DNA from: an uncultured Gammaproteobacteria bacterium
Lineage (GTDB): Bacteria; Pseudomonadota; Gammaproteobacteria; Steroidobacterales; Foliamicaceae
Length of the DNA: 64,000 nt
Reading direction: 5' to 3'
Assembly: GCA_951828235.1 (NCBI GenBank)
Contig: OX639965.1
Coordinates: forward strand, 1,447,191 to 1,511,190
Shown here: piece by piece, positions 37,916-48,357 of the stretch
Layout: the number at the start of each line of letters is the position of its first letter
Position numbering within the stretch: position 1 is the first letter of the stretch
Made by a program: the position numbers and the translations under genes
The notes under the pieces: model-generated
The model's input: the letters and a program-made list of their open reading frames with translations, nothing else
The model's database searches: none
Told to the model about the DNA's origin: nothing

Positions 37916-39273
37916 CCTGTAGCCCCATACGCGCCGTGAGCCTCAAGAACCTGATTTGTCTGCACTTTCGCAGGCGGACGCCGCCCGTGTCCGTCCTGCT
38001 TGTTGCGATTTTCCTGGCGCCGGTTTCCGGGCCGGCCTGGGCGCAGCTCAGCGATGAGGGCGAGTTTCTCGACGGCATCGCCGCGGTGGTCAATGACGGC
38101 ATTGTCCTCAGGAGCGAACTGGATCAGGAACTGACCGGCGTACGCGCGAGCATTCGCGCCCAGGGCCTGCGGTCTCCGCCGTCCGCGGTGCTGGAAACCC
38201 AGGTGCTGGAGCGGCTTGTGCTGCGGGAAATACAGCAACAGCGCGCCAAACGCTTCGGCATCGAGATTTCCGACGAGCAGGTCAACCGGGCGCTTGGCTT
38301 CGTGGCCCAGCAGAATGGGGTCGAATTGAGCGATCTTCCGGACGTGCTGGGCGAGCAGGGGGTCGCCTATGCCGAGTACCGCGAGGAACTGCGGTCGCAG
38401 ATCGCGCTGGACACGCTCAGACAGCGCGATGTGGTTTCCCGCGTGTATCTCAACCCCAGGGAGGTGGACGACTTCCTTCGCGGAGCCGAAGCGGGGGAGG
38501 AGGCGAACCGGGAGTATCTCGTATCGCACATTTTGATCGGCACGCCGCTCAATGCCACCGCGGGGCAGCGTGATGCCGCCCGGGAACGTGCGGAGAGACT
38601 GCGTCAGCGCGTGCTGGAAGGGGAAAACTTCGCGGAGCTGGCGATTGCCTACTCCGAGGCGCAGAACGCCCTGCAGGGCGGCAGCCTGGGCTGGCGCAAA
38701 CGCAACGCTCTGCCCACCGCGTTCGTTGCGCACGTGTTGCAGCTCGAAACCGGCGGCCTGGCCGAGCTGATCACCACCGGCAGCGGCGTGCACGTCGTGC
38801 GCCTGGACGATACGCGCGGAGGCGATCCAATCATTCAGGAGCAATGGGAACTCAGGCACATTCTGCTTCAGCCGAACGAAATACGCGACGACGACGCGAC
38901 CCGCAGCGAGATAGCCGAACTTCGCGAGCAGATCCTGGCCGGCGAGAGCTTCGGCGCCCTGGCCCGGGCTTACTCGGCCGACCCGGGTTCCGCGGGCGAG
39001 GGCGGCATGCTCGGATGGGTCACTCCCGAGGACCTGGACCCCGCTTTCGCCGCCGGCGTGGCGGAGCTGGAAGGCGACGAGATCAGCGAGCCCATACGCA
39101 GTTCCTTCGGGTGGCATATCGCGCAGCGTTCCGGCGCCCGTATGCAGGACGTGAGCGAGGACGTGCGCCGGCAGCGCGCCGCCCTGGCCTTGCGAGAGCG
39201 CAAGGTTCAGGAGGAAACCCAGCTTTGGCTGCAAAGACTGCGGGCTGAAGCGTTCGTGGAATACAAGAATTAG
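37912..39273 (+). CDS. surA: Periplasmic chaperone and peptidyl-prolyl isomerase SurA
   Basis: This 453-residue periplasmic chaperone escorts barrel proteins such as LptD to the BAM complex. Layout: signal peptide ending GPAWAQ (~42), an N-terminal chaperone core (FLDGIAAVVNDGIVLRSELD), a first PPIase domain (~205-300), a second (~315-415, HILLQPNEIRDDDATRSEIA) and a C-terminal helix. The start is ATG 37912, overlapping the lptD stop. Its TAG stop is part of the target duplication of the MITE-like element that follows. Confidence 0.95.
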   Translation: MTCSPIRAVSLKNLICLHFRRRTPPVSVLLVAIFLAPVSGPAWAQLSDEGEFLDGIAAVVNDGIVLRSELDQELTGVRASIRAQGLRSPPSAVLETQVLERLVLREIQQQRAKRFGIEISDEQVNRALGFVAQQNGVELSDLPDVLGEQGVAYAEYREELRSQIALDTLRQRDVVSRVYLNPREVDDFLRGAEAGEEANREYLVSHILIGTPLNATAGQRDAARERAERLRQRVLEGENFAELAIAYSEAQNALQGGSLGWRKRNALPTAFVAHVLQLETGGLAELITTGSGVHVVRLDDTRGGDPIIQEQWELRHILLQPNEIRDDDATRSEIAELREQILAGESFGALARAYSADPGSAGEGGMLGWVTPEDLDPAFAAGVAELEGDEISEPIRSSFGWHIAQRSGARMQDVSEDVRRQRAALALRERKVQEETQLWLQRLRAEAFVEYKN

Positions 39274-39540
39274 GGCCTGTTCACACTATGCGATGCCGCT
39301 CTGTTGAGTCTGTCACGGCGCCAATCAAGGCGCGAGGAGCGACGTTTGGTGATTCCAAATGAGCGAGTCGCAACGCCGAGTGGCGGTGTGACAGACTCAA
39401 CCCGAAGGGCCGGGTCTGTTTTCCCGCCGGGCGGCGTTGCCGCGCCCTTGTGTGGGCCGGCCACACGGCGCTTGCGGCGCCTTGCCGGGCAAGAAAACAG
39501 CCCCGGCAGAGCGGCATCGCATAGTGTGAACAGGCCCTAG
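39271..39540. mobile_element. MITE-like element with 31-base terminal inverted repeats and TAG target duplication
   Basis: Perfect inverted ends lie at 39274-39303 and 39508-39537, starting GGGCCTGTTCACACTATGCG. They extend by one base if the loop-side Gs/Cs are counted. Both ends are flanked by TAG (39271-39273 and 39538-39540), consistent with a 3-base target duplication. Inside are two nested inverted pairs: GAGTCTGTCAC/GTGACAGACTC (39307 and 39388 area), and CTGTTTTC/GAAAACAG around a GC-rich centre. There is no transposase frame. It is a non-autonomous element, possibly moved by an IS5-type transposase (inference from the TNA target). The left TAG is the surA stop codon. Confidence 0.8.
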
Positions 39541-39544
39541 CCTG

Positions 39545-40543
39545 TTGACAGGCCCCAGGCTCGCGGTCAGCGTCGGCGAACCGGCCGGAATCGGGCCGGA
39601 AATCGCAATCAAGGCGGCGCGTGAACTGCGCCGGTTCGACACCGTGCTGCTTGCCGACCCGCGGATGCTGCGCGAGCGCGCGGAAATGCTGGGCCGGGAT
39701 TTTTCGGCACGGCCGTACGAACCCGGGGAGCGCGCGCCCGGACTGAGCGTAGCGCCCGCGCGCCTTGTTCATCCCTGCGTTGCCGGCCGCGCCGATGCCC
39801 GCAACGCACCTGCCGTGCTCGCGGCCATAGAGCGGGGAGTGGCGGGCTGCCTGAGCGGGGAGTTCGACGCGCTGGTGACCGGACCGGTCAACAAGGCGGT
39901 CATGCGCAAGGCCGGCCTCGATTTCATGGGACACACGGAATACCTGGCGCGCCTGAGCGGCGCGCCGATGCCGGTGATGATGCTGGCCGGCGTGGCCGGC
40001 CCCGGTCGCCCGCCGCTGAGGGTGGCGCTGGCTACCACCCACATTCCCCTGAGCGCGGTGCCGGGCGCCGTGACGCGCGAGCGCCTGGCTGCCGTTCTCG
40101 AGGTTCTGGTGCAGGGACTCAAGCGTGACTTTGGCGTAAGCAGTCCGCGAGTGGCGGTTCTGGGCCTCAACCCGCATGCCGGGGAGGATGGCGAACTGGG
40201 CAGCGAGGATCGTGACGTGGTGGCACGGGCCATCGACGAGTTCGGGGATACGGGCGTGACCGGTCCGTGGCCGGCGGACACGGCCTTTACGGCCGACAAT
40301 CTCGCCCGGCAGGATGCGGTGCTGGCCATGTATCACGATCAGGGCCTGCCGGTCGCCAAGCACGCCGGCTTCGGCGCGGCGGTCAACGTAACGCTCGGCC
40401 TGCCGTTCGTGCGCACTTCCGTGGACCACGGCACGGCCTTCGATCTGGCCGGCACGGGGACAGCCGACGCAGGCAGCCTGGTTCAGGCGGTGGCGGCGGC
40501 CGCCCGCATGGCGCAGCGCAGGGCGCGTCAAGCGGAACAATGA
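39545..40543 (+). CDS. pdxA: 4-hydroxythreonine-4-phosphate dehydrogenase
   Basis: This 332-residue enzyme of pyridoxal phosphate synthesis has the start TGPRLAVSVGEPAGIGPEIA, metal-site histidines in DFMGHTEYLA, GLNPHAGEDGELG and AMYHDQGLPVAKH. The start is TTG at 39545, right after the MITE-like element, so the insert separates pdxA from surA and may supply or block its upstream signals. The stop overlaps rsmA (ATGA). Confidence 0.95.
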   Translation: MTGPRLAVSVGEPAGIGPEIAIKAARELRRFDTVLLADPRMLRERAEMLGRDFSARPYEPGERAPGLSVAPARLVHPCVAGRADARNAPAVLAAIERGVAGCLSGEFDALVTGPVNKAVMRKAGLDFMGHTEYLARLSGAPMPVMMLAGVAGPGRPPLRVALATTHIPLSAVPGAVTRERLAAVLEVLVQGLKRDFGVSSPRVAVLGLNPHAGEDGELGSEDRDVVARAIDEFGDTGVTGPWPADTAFTADNLARQDAVLAMYHDQGLPVAKHAGFGAAVNVTLGLPFVRTSVDHGTAFDLAGTGTADAGSLVQAVAAAARMAQRRARQAEQ

Positions 40544-41307
40544 AGCAGCGTCAGCGGCCCCGGCCCCGGCTGGGACAGCACTTCCTGGTCGATGCCACGG
40601 TCGTTCAGGACATCATCGAAACCGCGGCGCCCAGGGCCGGCGAACACTTCGTCGAGATCGGTCCGGGCCCGGGCGCGCTGACGGGTCCGCTGCTGTCGGC
40701 GGGAGCGTTTGTTCACGCGGTGGAGATCGATCGAAACCTGGCCCGGGAACTGCGCGAGCGTTTTCCCCACGAGCGGCTGAGCGTGCACCGCGCCGACGCG
40801 CTCGAGTTCGATTACTCGGCCCTCGAGGCGCCGGGACTGCGCCTGATCGGCAACCTACCCTATTACCTGAGCACGCCGCTGCTGTTTCGCCTGTTCGAAA
40901 GCGCGGCTGCATTTCTCGACATGACCGTCATGCTGCAGCGCGAAGTGGCCAAGCGGCTGTGCGCTTCTCCCGGCAGTCGCCGCTATGGGCGCCTGTCGGT
41001 GATGGCGGCGGCCCGCTGCCGCGCCGAACCGTGCTTCTCGATCGCGCCGGACGCCTTCGACCCGCCTCCCCGGGTGCACTCGATGGTGGTGAGGCTGACG
41101 CCTGATGCGCGCTACCGAACGCGCCGTACGGAAGCGTTCGAAAGAGTGGTGCGGCAGGCCTTCTCGCAGCGCCGCAAGACCATCGCCAATGCCCTCAAGG
41201 GGCTGGCGGACCGGGAGCAGATCGAAGCGGCGGGCATCGACCCCGCCATGCGCGCCGAGCAGATTGCCGTGGAAGCGTACCTGCGCCTCGCGGAACGCCT
41301 TTCCTGA
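40540..41307 (+). CDS. rsmA: 16S rRNA dimethyladenosine transferase
   Basis: This 255-residue methyltransferase dimethylates the two adjacent adenines near the 3' end of 16S rRNA. Motifs are LGQHFLVD, the SAM site VEIGPGPGALTGPLL, the acidic VEIDRN, and catalytic NLPYYLSTPLLF. The ATG overlaps the pdxA stop. The stop codon abuts the stop of convergent apaH with no base between. Confidence 0.96.
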   Translation: MKQRQRPRPRLGQHFLVDATVVQDIIETAAPRAGEHFVEIGPGPGALTGPLLSAGAFVHAVEIDRNLARELRERFPHERLSVHRADALEFDYSALEAPGLRLIGNLPYYLSTPLLFRLFESAAAFLDMTVMLQREVAKRLCASPGSRRYGRLSVMAAARCRAEPCFSIAPDAFDPPPRVHSMVVRLTPDARYRTRRTEAFERVVRQAFSQRRKTIANALKGLADREQIEAAGIDPAMRAEQIAVEAYLRLAERLS

Positions 41308-42117
41308 TCAGCGCCGCCGCCGTTTGGCGGAACCTCTCTTTCCGGCCTTCGGGCAGGGAACGCTGACCGACTGCGGTGGGCCGTCCAGCCGCACCGCGGC
41401 GAGCGATCCGCCCCATACGCAGCCCGAATCGAGCGCGATGAAACGATCGGTAATCAGGCATCCCAGCGCCGACCAGTGTCCGAACACAACCCGGCAGCCG
41501 CGCGGCAGTTTCGGAGAGTGCCTGAACCAGGGAGCGAGGTAGGGCGGCTGTCCGCCGGGGGGTCCCTTGTAGGAAAAATCCAACCGCCCCCGCTCATCGA
41601 CCATACGCATCCGGGTAAAGGCGTTGACGATCATCCGCTGGCGCCTGATTCCGGAAAGCCCGTCCTCCCAGCAATTGGGCGTGTTGCCGTACATGTCGGC
41701 GAGGAAGTCGCGGTAAGCCGCGTCCTTGAGAACGCTCTCCACCTCGGCGGCGCGCGCCAGGGCCTGCTCCAGGTCCCAGCCGGGCAACAGCCCGGCATGC
41801 ACCAGGAGGCAATTCAGGTCCGGGTCAAAGTGAGCCAGCGGCCGGTTACGCAGCCAGTCCGTGTCGGCGCGGGCATCGGCGTGCTCTTCGCGAACCTGTT
41901 GCGCCAGCCAGTGCAGGTCGTGGTTGCCGAGCACGATGACGGCGGCTTCCTCCAGTTCGCGCACGCGTTTCAGCACGCCCTCGGAGTCCGGCCCGCGGTT
42001 GACGAGGTCGCCGCAGAACCACAGCCGGTCGCGCCCCGGCTCGAACCCGATCCGCTCGAGCAGCGCATCCAGGGGCCCGAGACACCCCTGCACATCCCCC
42101 ACCGCCCATACCGCCAT
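41308..42117 (-). CDS. apaH: Symmetrical diadenosine tetraphosphatase
   Basis: This 269-residue metallophosphatase splits Ap4A into two ADP. Metal motifs are VGDVQGC, FCGDLVNRGPDS, VLGNHDLHWL, LVHAGLLPG and the late histidine in GHWSALG. It is convergent with rsmA, unlike the co-directional rsmA-apaG-apaH order of enterobacteria. Residues ~195-210 (YKGPPGGQPPYLAPWFRHSP) match the family. Confidence 0.95.
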   Translation of the reverse strand: MAVWAVGDVQGCLGPLDALLERIGFEPGRDRLWFCGDLVNRGPDSEGVLKRVRELEEAAVIVLGNHDLHWLAQQVREEHADARADTDWLRNRPLAHFDPDLNCLLVHAGLLPGWDLEQALARAAEVESVLKDAAYRDFLADMYGNTPNCWEDGLSGIRRQRMIVNAFTRMRMVDERGRLDFSYKGPPGGQPPYLAPWFRHSPKLPRGCRVVFGHWSALGCLITDRFIALDSGCVWGGSLAAVRLDGPPQSVSVPCPKAGKRGSAKRRRR

Positions 42118-42160
42118 CGCCTTGACTGCCTGTTTCGACCCGCTTTTCCCGCAAGTCTCA

Positions 42161-42293
42161 GTGTGCGCCTCTTGCCACCCCCTCGCGGGAGACGCATGAA
42201 TCCATCCATGGAGCTTGGCGGCGCTGTGAGCGCCGGGTCATCGGCGCCCACTGTCGCCGACACTCCCGCGAGGGGGTGGCAAGAGGCGCACAC
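42161..42293. repeat. Long hairpin element A
   Basis: A 31-base left arm (42161-42191) is perfectly complementary to a right arm (42263-42293). The 71-base interior begins ACGCATGAATCCATCCATGG and contains a smaller hairpin (GGCGCTGTGAGCGCC). The interior matches that of element B at 45285, while the arms differ. It lies in the apaG-apaH gap, within ~45 bases upstream of apaH's start and ~10 bases past the apaG stop, so it could act as a terminator or processing site, though no T-run follows. Confidence 0.85.
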
Positions 42294-42303
42294 AATCCCA
42301 TGA

Positions 42304-42675
42304 CTAATGCAGGACGCCGGGGGCCTGAAGGCGGAATACGGGGATAGCCGCCTTGAAGTCGTGGCCGCCGTCCGTGGTCATGCCGTAGCTGCCCTGCATC
42401 GTCCCGAACGGCGTATCGATGATCGCGCCGCTGGTGTAACGGTGGCTTTCGCCGGGACGCAGCCGCGGCTGTTCGCCCACCACGCCGTCGCCGAACACCT
42501 CCTCGACGTGCCCGTTGCCGTCGGTGATGATCCAGTGCCGCGTCAGCAGCCGGGCGGGTTCGCCGCCGCGGTTCGAGATCGTTATCGTGTAGCTGAATAC
42601 GTAGCGGTCGCCGTCTGCGTCCTGCCCCAGGTAGGCCGGTTCCACCTCGACCTTAATGTCATCGCCCGAGATCAT
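42304..42675 (-). CDS. apaG: ApaG domain protein
   Basis: A 123-residue single-domain immunoglobulin-like protein: TITISNRGGEPARLLTRHWI, GDGVVGEQPRLRPGESHRYT and GTMQGSYGM are the family blocks. Its molecular role is not settled. Start ATG at 42675 (MISGDDIKVEVEP) lies 2 bases after the stop of the DUF1838 gene, so the two are co-transcribed. The frame stays open far upstream, but the rest is a shadow of DUF1838. apaH lies downstream beyond hairpin A. Confidence 0.92.
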   Translation of the reverse strand: MISGDDIKVEVEPAYLGQDADGDRYVFSYTITISNRGGEPARLLTRHWIITDGNGHVEEVFGDGVVGEQPRLRPGESHRYTSGAIIDTPFGTMQGSYGMTTDGGHDFKAAIPVFRLQAPGVLH

Positions 42676-42677
42676 TC

Positions 42678-43622
42678 TTACGGCTCGACCGTGGCCGGGG
42701 TCCGGTTCTTCATGAATTCCTTCATGTCGTCCTTCACCTCGGTCCAGTTTTCGACATCGAACATTTCGGGCGCGTATTCCTCGATGCTTGCGCGCAGGTT
42801 GGCCGGCATTTCGTCGAGACTGCGCAGTTTGCAGCCGTAGCCGCGCGAGAGCTGCCGCCCGGGCCGCTGGCCCATGAGCATCCAGGGATTCCAGTTCAGG
42901 GTTTCCTGGTAGTGGCTGATCGCCGGCGCCATGGTCAGGTCCGGGTTCTCGATATCGGCGATTTCCGCCATGAGGAAGATGAACGAGTCCCAATGGAAGG
43001 TTGGGCCGACGGAAGCCTTGGGCCAGACTTCCGGACGCAACGGATTGGGGAACCTGAACTGCGAGCGGCTCGGGATGAAGAGCTTGCCGCCCACCGCCCA
43101 CCATTCCATGTTCTTGGGCTTCATCGTTGCGGTTTCGTCCGTCACCGTTCCTTCCAGTCCGTTCTCGATCTCGATCGGCCCCGTGAGGTACTGCTGCACC
43201 TCGACCGTCTCGCCGGTATAGGGGTTGTCCCAGTGGGTGATGACCTCGTCGGTGTCGAACCGGGTAAAGAGCGCCACTTCGTTCATGGTGGCCAGGTACT
43301 TGTGTTCTTCCGCCTGCCGCCAGCGGGTGACGTTGTAGTTGATCATGCTGAACATGGGGTCGAGGTTGCCCTCGTGGAGATAGGCCCACACGTGGCCGCG
43401 CGAAACCCGGTGCACCTTTTCCCCGGCGAGCGAACCGTAGACCTTGACCCGCGCCCGCAAGCGGGAGACCGGGTCGGTGAGGTCCAGGGGTTCGCGCGGA
43501 CCGCCCTGCTCGGCCGCGCATCCGGAAAGCGCCGATGCTCCCAGGGCGCCCGCTCCCAGGCCCTTCAGGACGGTGCGCCTGTCAAGGCCGGAATCGTTCG
43601 CGGTGGCTGCTTCGTGGTTCAT
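42678..43622 (-). CDS. DUF1838 family protein, Tat lipoprotein
   Basis: This 314-residue protein has a twin-arginine motif (LDRRTVLKGLGAGALGA) merging into a lipobox (ALSGC) at residue ~35, so it is folded before export and then lipidated. The body has the DUF1838 pattern (VKVYGSLAGEKVHRVSRGHV, later RPEVWPKASVGPTFHWDSFI, and WMLMGQRPGRQL). No enzymatic activity is known to me. It starts 24 bases after thyA and overlaps nothing. apaG follows at once. Confidence 0.8.
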   Translation of the reverse strand: MNHEAATANDSGLDRRTVLKGLGAGALGASALSGCAAEQGGPREPLDLTDPVSRLRARVKVYGSLAGEKVHRVSRGHVWAYLHEGNLDPMFSMINYNVTRWRQAEEHKYLATMNEVALFTRFDTDEVITHWDNPYTGETVEVQQYLTGPIEIENGLEGTVTDETATMKPKNMEWWAVGGKLFIPSRSQFRFPNPLRPEVWPKASVGPTFHWDSFIFLMAEIADIENPDLTMAPAISHYQETLNWNPWMLMGQRPGRQLSRGYGCKLRSLDEMPANLRASIEEYAPEMFDVENWTEVKDDMKEFMKNRTPATVEP

Positions 43623-43646
43623 CTTGTTCTCCTTGTCTGCTGCGCT

Positions 43647-44444
43647 TCAAACGGAAATCGGCGCCGGAATATGCGGGTGCGGATCGTAGCCGACCAGGTC
43701 GAAGTCGGTTTCCACGTAGTCGTCTATGGTTTCCCTCGCGGCCCTGATCTCCAGCCTGGGAAGCGGTCGCGGTTCGCGGGTAAGCTGCTCGCGCGCCTGT
43801 TCGCAGTGATTGCTGTAGAGGTGGCAGTCGCCGCCGGTCCAGACGAACTCGCCCGGTTCCAGCCCGGTCTGCGCGGCCATCATGCTCAGCAGCAGGGCGT
43901 ACGAGGCGATGTTGAAGGGAACGCCCAGAAACAGGTCCGCGCTGCGCTGGTAGAGCTGGCCCGAGAGCCTGCCGCCAGCGCCGACGTGCAGCTGCAGCAT
44001 CATGTGGCAGGGGGGAAGCTTCATTCGCGGAATCTCGGCGACGTTCCAGGCGTTGATGATGATTCTTCGCGAGTGCGGGTCGTTTCGGATCATCTCCAGC
44101 GCCTGTTCCACCTGGTCGATCGCGCCACCGTTGCCGTCCGGCCAGCGCCGCCATTGCGCCCCGTAGACTGGCCCCAGGTTGCCGTCCTCGTCGGCCCACT
44201 CGTTCCAGATTTTCACGCCCCGCTCCTGCAGCCAGCGCACATTGGTGCCGCCGCGCAGGAACCAGAGCAATTCCACCGCGATTATCCGTAGCGGAAGTCT
44301 CTTGGTGGTGAGCATGGGAAAGCCGTCGGCCAGGTCGAAGCGCAACTGCCGGCCGAACACCGCACGGGTGCCGGTGCCGGTGCGATCGTGCCGTTCGGCG
44401 CCCTGCTCAAGGACTTCCTGCAGCAGATCAAGGTATTGCCGCAT
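43647..44444 (-). CDS. thyA: Thymidylate synthase
   Basis: This 265-residue enzyme converts dUMP to dTMP using methylene-tetrahydrofolate. Seen are the catalytic cysteine in [10 protein letters not shown], the substrate loop [18 protein letters not shown], and the dUMP ribose-binding DPHPHI near the C-terminus. The start at 44444 ([12 protein letters not shown]) follows the lgt stop by 2 bases. The longer open frame above it is the lgt shadow. Confidence 0.97.
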   Translation of the reverse strand: MRQYLDLLQEVLEQGAERHDRTGTGTRAVFGRQLRFDLADGFPMLTTKRLPLRIIAVELLWFLRGGTNVRWLQERGVKIWNEWADEDGNLGPVYGAQWRRWPDGNGGAIDQVEQALEMIRNDPHSRRIIINAWNVAEIPRMKLPPCHMMLQLHVGAGGRLSGQLYQRSADLFLGVPFNIASYALLLSMMAAQTGLEPGEFVWTGGDCHLYSNHCEQAREQLTREPRPLPRLEIRAARETIDDYVETDFDLVGYDPHPHIPAPISV

Positions 44445-44446
44445 GC

Positions 44447-45226
44447 TCAGGCGGGACGGCCAGCAGGTCGCATGAGCAGCCACAGGCCAACGATCAGCAT
44501 GGGCAGGCTCAGCAGATGGCCCATGGTCAGCCAGCCGAAGGCCAGGTAGCCCAGATGCTGGTCGGGCAGGCGCAGGAACTCGACCAGCAGGCGGAACAGG
44601 CCGTAGCCCGCGAGGAACAGCCCGGTTGCGCGTCCGCTCTGCCGCGCAGAGGGCCCGGAGGTATACCACCACAGCGCGGCGAACAGCACCAGCCCTTCCA
44701 GCAACGCCTCGTAGAGCTGGGTAGGGTGGCGCGCCACGCCGTCCACCACGAACGCCCAGGGCAGGTCGCTCGGTTTGCCCCAGAGTTCGCCGTTGATGAA
44801 GTTGCCGATACGCCCGGCGAACAGTCCGGCGGGTACCAGCGGAACGACGAAATCGGCCACTTCGGCAAAGCTCCTGTTGTGCTTGCGCGCAAAAAGCAAT
44901 GCCGCCAGGCACACGCCCAGGAGGCCGCCGTGGAACGACATGCCGCCCTCCCATATGCGCACGATATAGAGCGGGTCCGCGAGGACGTTCTGCCAGCCGT
45001 AAAACAGCATGTAGCCCAGCCGCCCGCCCGCCAGCACGCCCAGGCAACAGTAGAAAATCATGTCGTAGACCATCTCGGGCGTAAAGGTGCTGCCGGGCCT
45101 GCGGCACCTGCGCTGCGCCAGCCACCAGGCGGCGACGAAGCCCACCAGGTACATCATTCCGTACCAGCGGATGGCCAGCGGCCCGATGCGCAGGGCTACG
45201 GGATCGAATCCGGGATATTCGATCAT
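44447..45226 (-). CDS. lgt: Prolipoprotein diacylglyceryl transferase
   Basis: This 259-residue inner-membrane enzyme attaches diacylglycerol to the lipobox cysteine of prolipoproteins. It has about seven helices and the signature [20 protein letters not shown], with [12 protein letters not shown] and YGMMYLVGF. It serves several lipoproteins encoded in this window (RlpA, the adaptor at 20235, the DUF1838 and DUF885 proteins). The lgt-thyA pair is a common proteobacterial arrangement. Confidence 0.96.
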   Translation of the reverse strand: MIEYPGFDPVALRIGPLAIRWYGMMYLVGFVAAWWLAQRRCRRPGSTFTPEMVYDMIFYCCLGVLAGGRLGYMLFYGWQNVLADPLYIVRIWEGGMSFHGGLLGVCLAALLFARKHNRSFAEVADFVVPLVPAGLFAGRIGNFINGELWGKPSDLPWAFVVDGVARHPTQLYEALLEGLVLFAALWWYTSGPSARQSGRATGLFLAGYGLFRLLVEFLRLPDQHLGYLAFGWLTMGHLLSLPMLIVGLWLLMRPAGRPA

Positions 45227-45284
45227 CGCTGATCAAGTCTAGCGCAGCGTCGAGTAGCGGCTGACACGCGGTTGCCGGTCCTTC

Positions 45285-45394
45285 GGTCTTTGCTCGCCCC
45301 CTCCCTGTGCGGAGACGCATGAACCCATCCCTGGGGCTCGGCGGCGGCTGTCCTGCCGCCGACGCTCCGCACAGGGAGGGGGCGAGCAAAGACC
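45285..45394. repeat. Long hairpin element B
   Basis: Left arm 45285-45314 and right arm 45365-45394 are 30 bases and perfectly complementary. The 50-base interior begins ACGCATGAACCCATCCCTGG, matching element A, and has an inner GGCGGC/GCCGCC pair. The arms differ from those of A in many positions. It lies in the 356-base gap upstream of lgt (45227-45582), which holds no gene. Confidence 0.85.
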
Positions 45395-45411
45395 TCCAGC
45401 CTGATGCGCCT

Positions 45412-45533
45412 CCCCTCGCCAGGTAAAGCCTTGTCGTCTGCCCTTCCTTCCGGGGAGCGTTGGAGCCGGGATGGCGGAACCGAGCCAGGGTGGCGCCTCC
45501 CCGGAAGGAAGGACAGACGACAAGGCGAGGGGA
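45412..45533. repeat. Long hairpin element C, different core
   Basis: Left arm 45428-45457 and right arm 45497-45526 pair over 30 bases with one mismatch. Pairing resumes outside a 10-base bulge (CCCCTCGCC 45412-45420 with GGCGAGGGG 45525-45533). The interior (CGTTGGAGCCGGGATGGCGG...) is unrelated to A and B. It lies 17 bases from element B. Confidence 0.8.
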
Positions 45534-45582
45534 CTGCGCAAACGGCAGGTCGTCGTGTCCCCGGGGAACAGGGCAGACAACG

Positions 45583-46077
45583 CTATTCGGGTTCGTCGAT
45601 GCGAAGAACCTGGTTGCACTCTAAAAAGTAGCCGTCCGGGTCGAAGATCGCGCAGCCCAGGAGGTGGCGTGTCTCCCCCTTCGAGCCGGTGACCTTGAAG
45701 GTCCTTTCGGGCGTATGCACCAGTGTGCCCAGTTCGGCGGCCCGGCGCGCGACCTCCGCCGCGTCTTCCGTATCGACCACGAACACCGGCGTGCCGTATC
45801 CCACCGATGTGGGAATCTCCGGGGCCGGAAGCGGCGGATCCACCCATTGCAGCAGGCCGATCATGCCGATCCTGGGGTCTTCGCACTGCATGATGACCAG
45901 GTGGGTGACGTCGCCTTTCTTGCCGGCGGCGATGCCCTTGCCCGAAAGGGTGTAGGGCATGTCGATCCAGGCTTTCATCCCCAGCACGTACTCGTACCAG
46001 CGGCGGCTCTTCTCCATGTCGCGGACAATCAGCGTGGTGCGCTTGACGATGTTGCGGATTTTGGGTGCTGAGTTCAT
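45583..46077 (-). CDS. VOC family protein, third copy
   Basis: This 164-residue VOC protein has [20 protein letters not shown] at the N-terminus and [20 protein letters not shown] at the C-terminus. It is distant from the pair at 7743 and 10647 but shares the layout and the phrase FGMIG/IGMIGL. Substrate is unknown. It lies 51 bases downstream of the DUF255 gene on the same strand. Hairpin element C follows its stop. Confidence 0.8.
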   Translation of the reverse strand: MNSAPKIRNIVKRTTLIVRDMEKSRRWYEYVLGMKAWIDMPYTLSGKGIAAGKKGDVTHLVIMQCEDPRIGMIGLLQWVDPPLPAPEIPTSVGYGTPVFVVDTEDAAEVARRAAELGTLVHTPERTFKVTGSKGETRHLLGCAIFDPDGYFLECNQVLRIDEPE

Positions 46078-46128
46078 TCGTGATCCTCCCTCGTTCAGGT
46101 GCGCGTTTATACCACGCCGGGCACGAAA

Positions 46129-47910
<1,782 letters not shown>

Positions 47911-48003
47911 GTGTTTACTGAATCAAGATCTGCGCCGCCTTGAATATCTCGAGAAACTGTCATCGTGGAAACATCAGGTTGAAGGTGGAAAATACCATGG
48001 TCG

Positions 48004-48339
48004 TTACTGTTCGCCGTACATGGCGGTAATGAGGCGCCGGAGTTGCCTCGCCTTCTGAGCCGTCAGACGGTCCAACTCTCGCTTTAGCCGTCGCTTGCTG
48101 ATAGCGCGTATTTGATCCACAGCGATCTCGGCGGGCTGGCCTGCGCATTGAACCTGGAGACGACTGCGCCATTCCGGGTGGAGCTTGGAGGTAAGAGGAC
48201 AGACCACGACGGTTTCCAGGTACCGGTTCATCTCGTTCTGGCTGACCACGATTACCGGGCGCACCTTGCGAATCTCGGCGCCAACGGTGGGATTGAGGTC
48301 GGCATAGTGGATTGCGTACCTCTGGGGAAAGGAGGCCAT
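48004..48339 (-). CDS. MazF/PemK-type toxin
   Basis: This 111-residue endoribonuclease-fold protein shows IHYADLNPTVGAEIRKVRPV and VIVVSQNEMNRYLETVVVCP with PLTSK, the usual RNA-cleaving groove, and AVDQIRAISKRRL. It cleaves mRNA when free of antitoxin. It follows the AbrB-like gene by 18 bases. It is full length with all family blocks, so this locus looks intact. Confidence 0.9.
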   Translation of the reverse strand: MASFPQRYAIHYADLNPTVGAEIRKVRPVIVVSQNEMNRYLETVVVCPLTSKLHPEWRSRLQVQCAGQPAEIAVDQIRAISKRRLKRELDRLTAQKARQLRRLITAMYGEQ

Positions 48340-48357
48340 TAGTGCCCCGTCACGGCC

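Noticed and set aside
43647..45389. A 580-residue frame extending thyA upstream
   Set aside because: The extension lies over lgt in another frame, and the thymidylate synthase start is at 44444.
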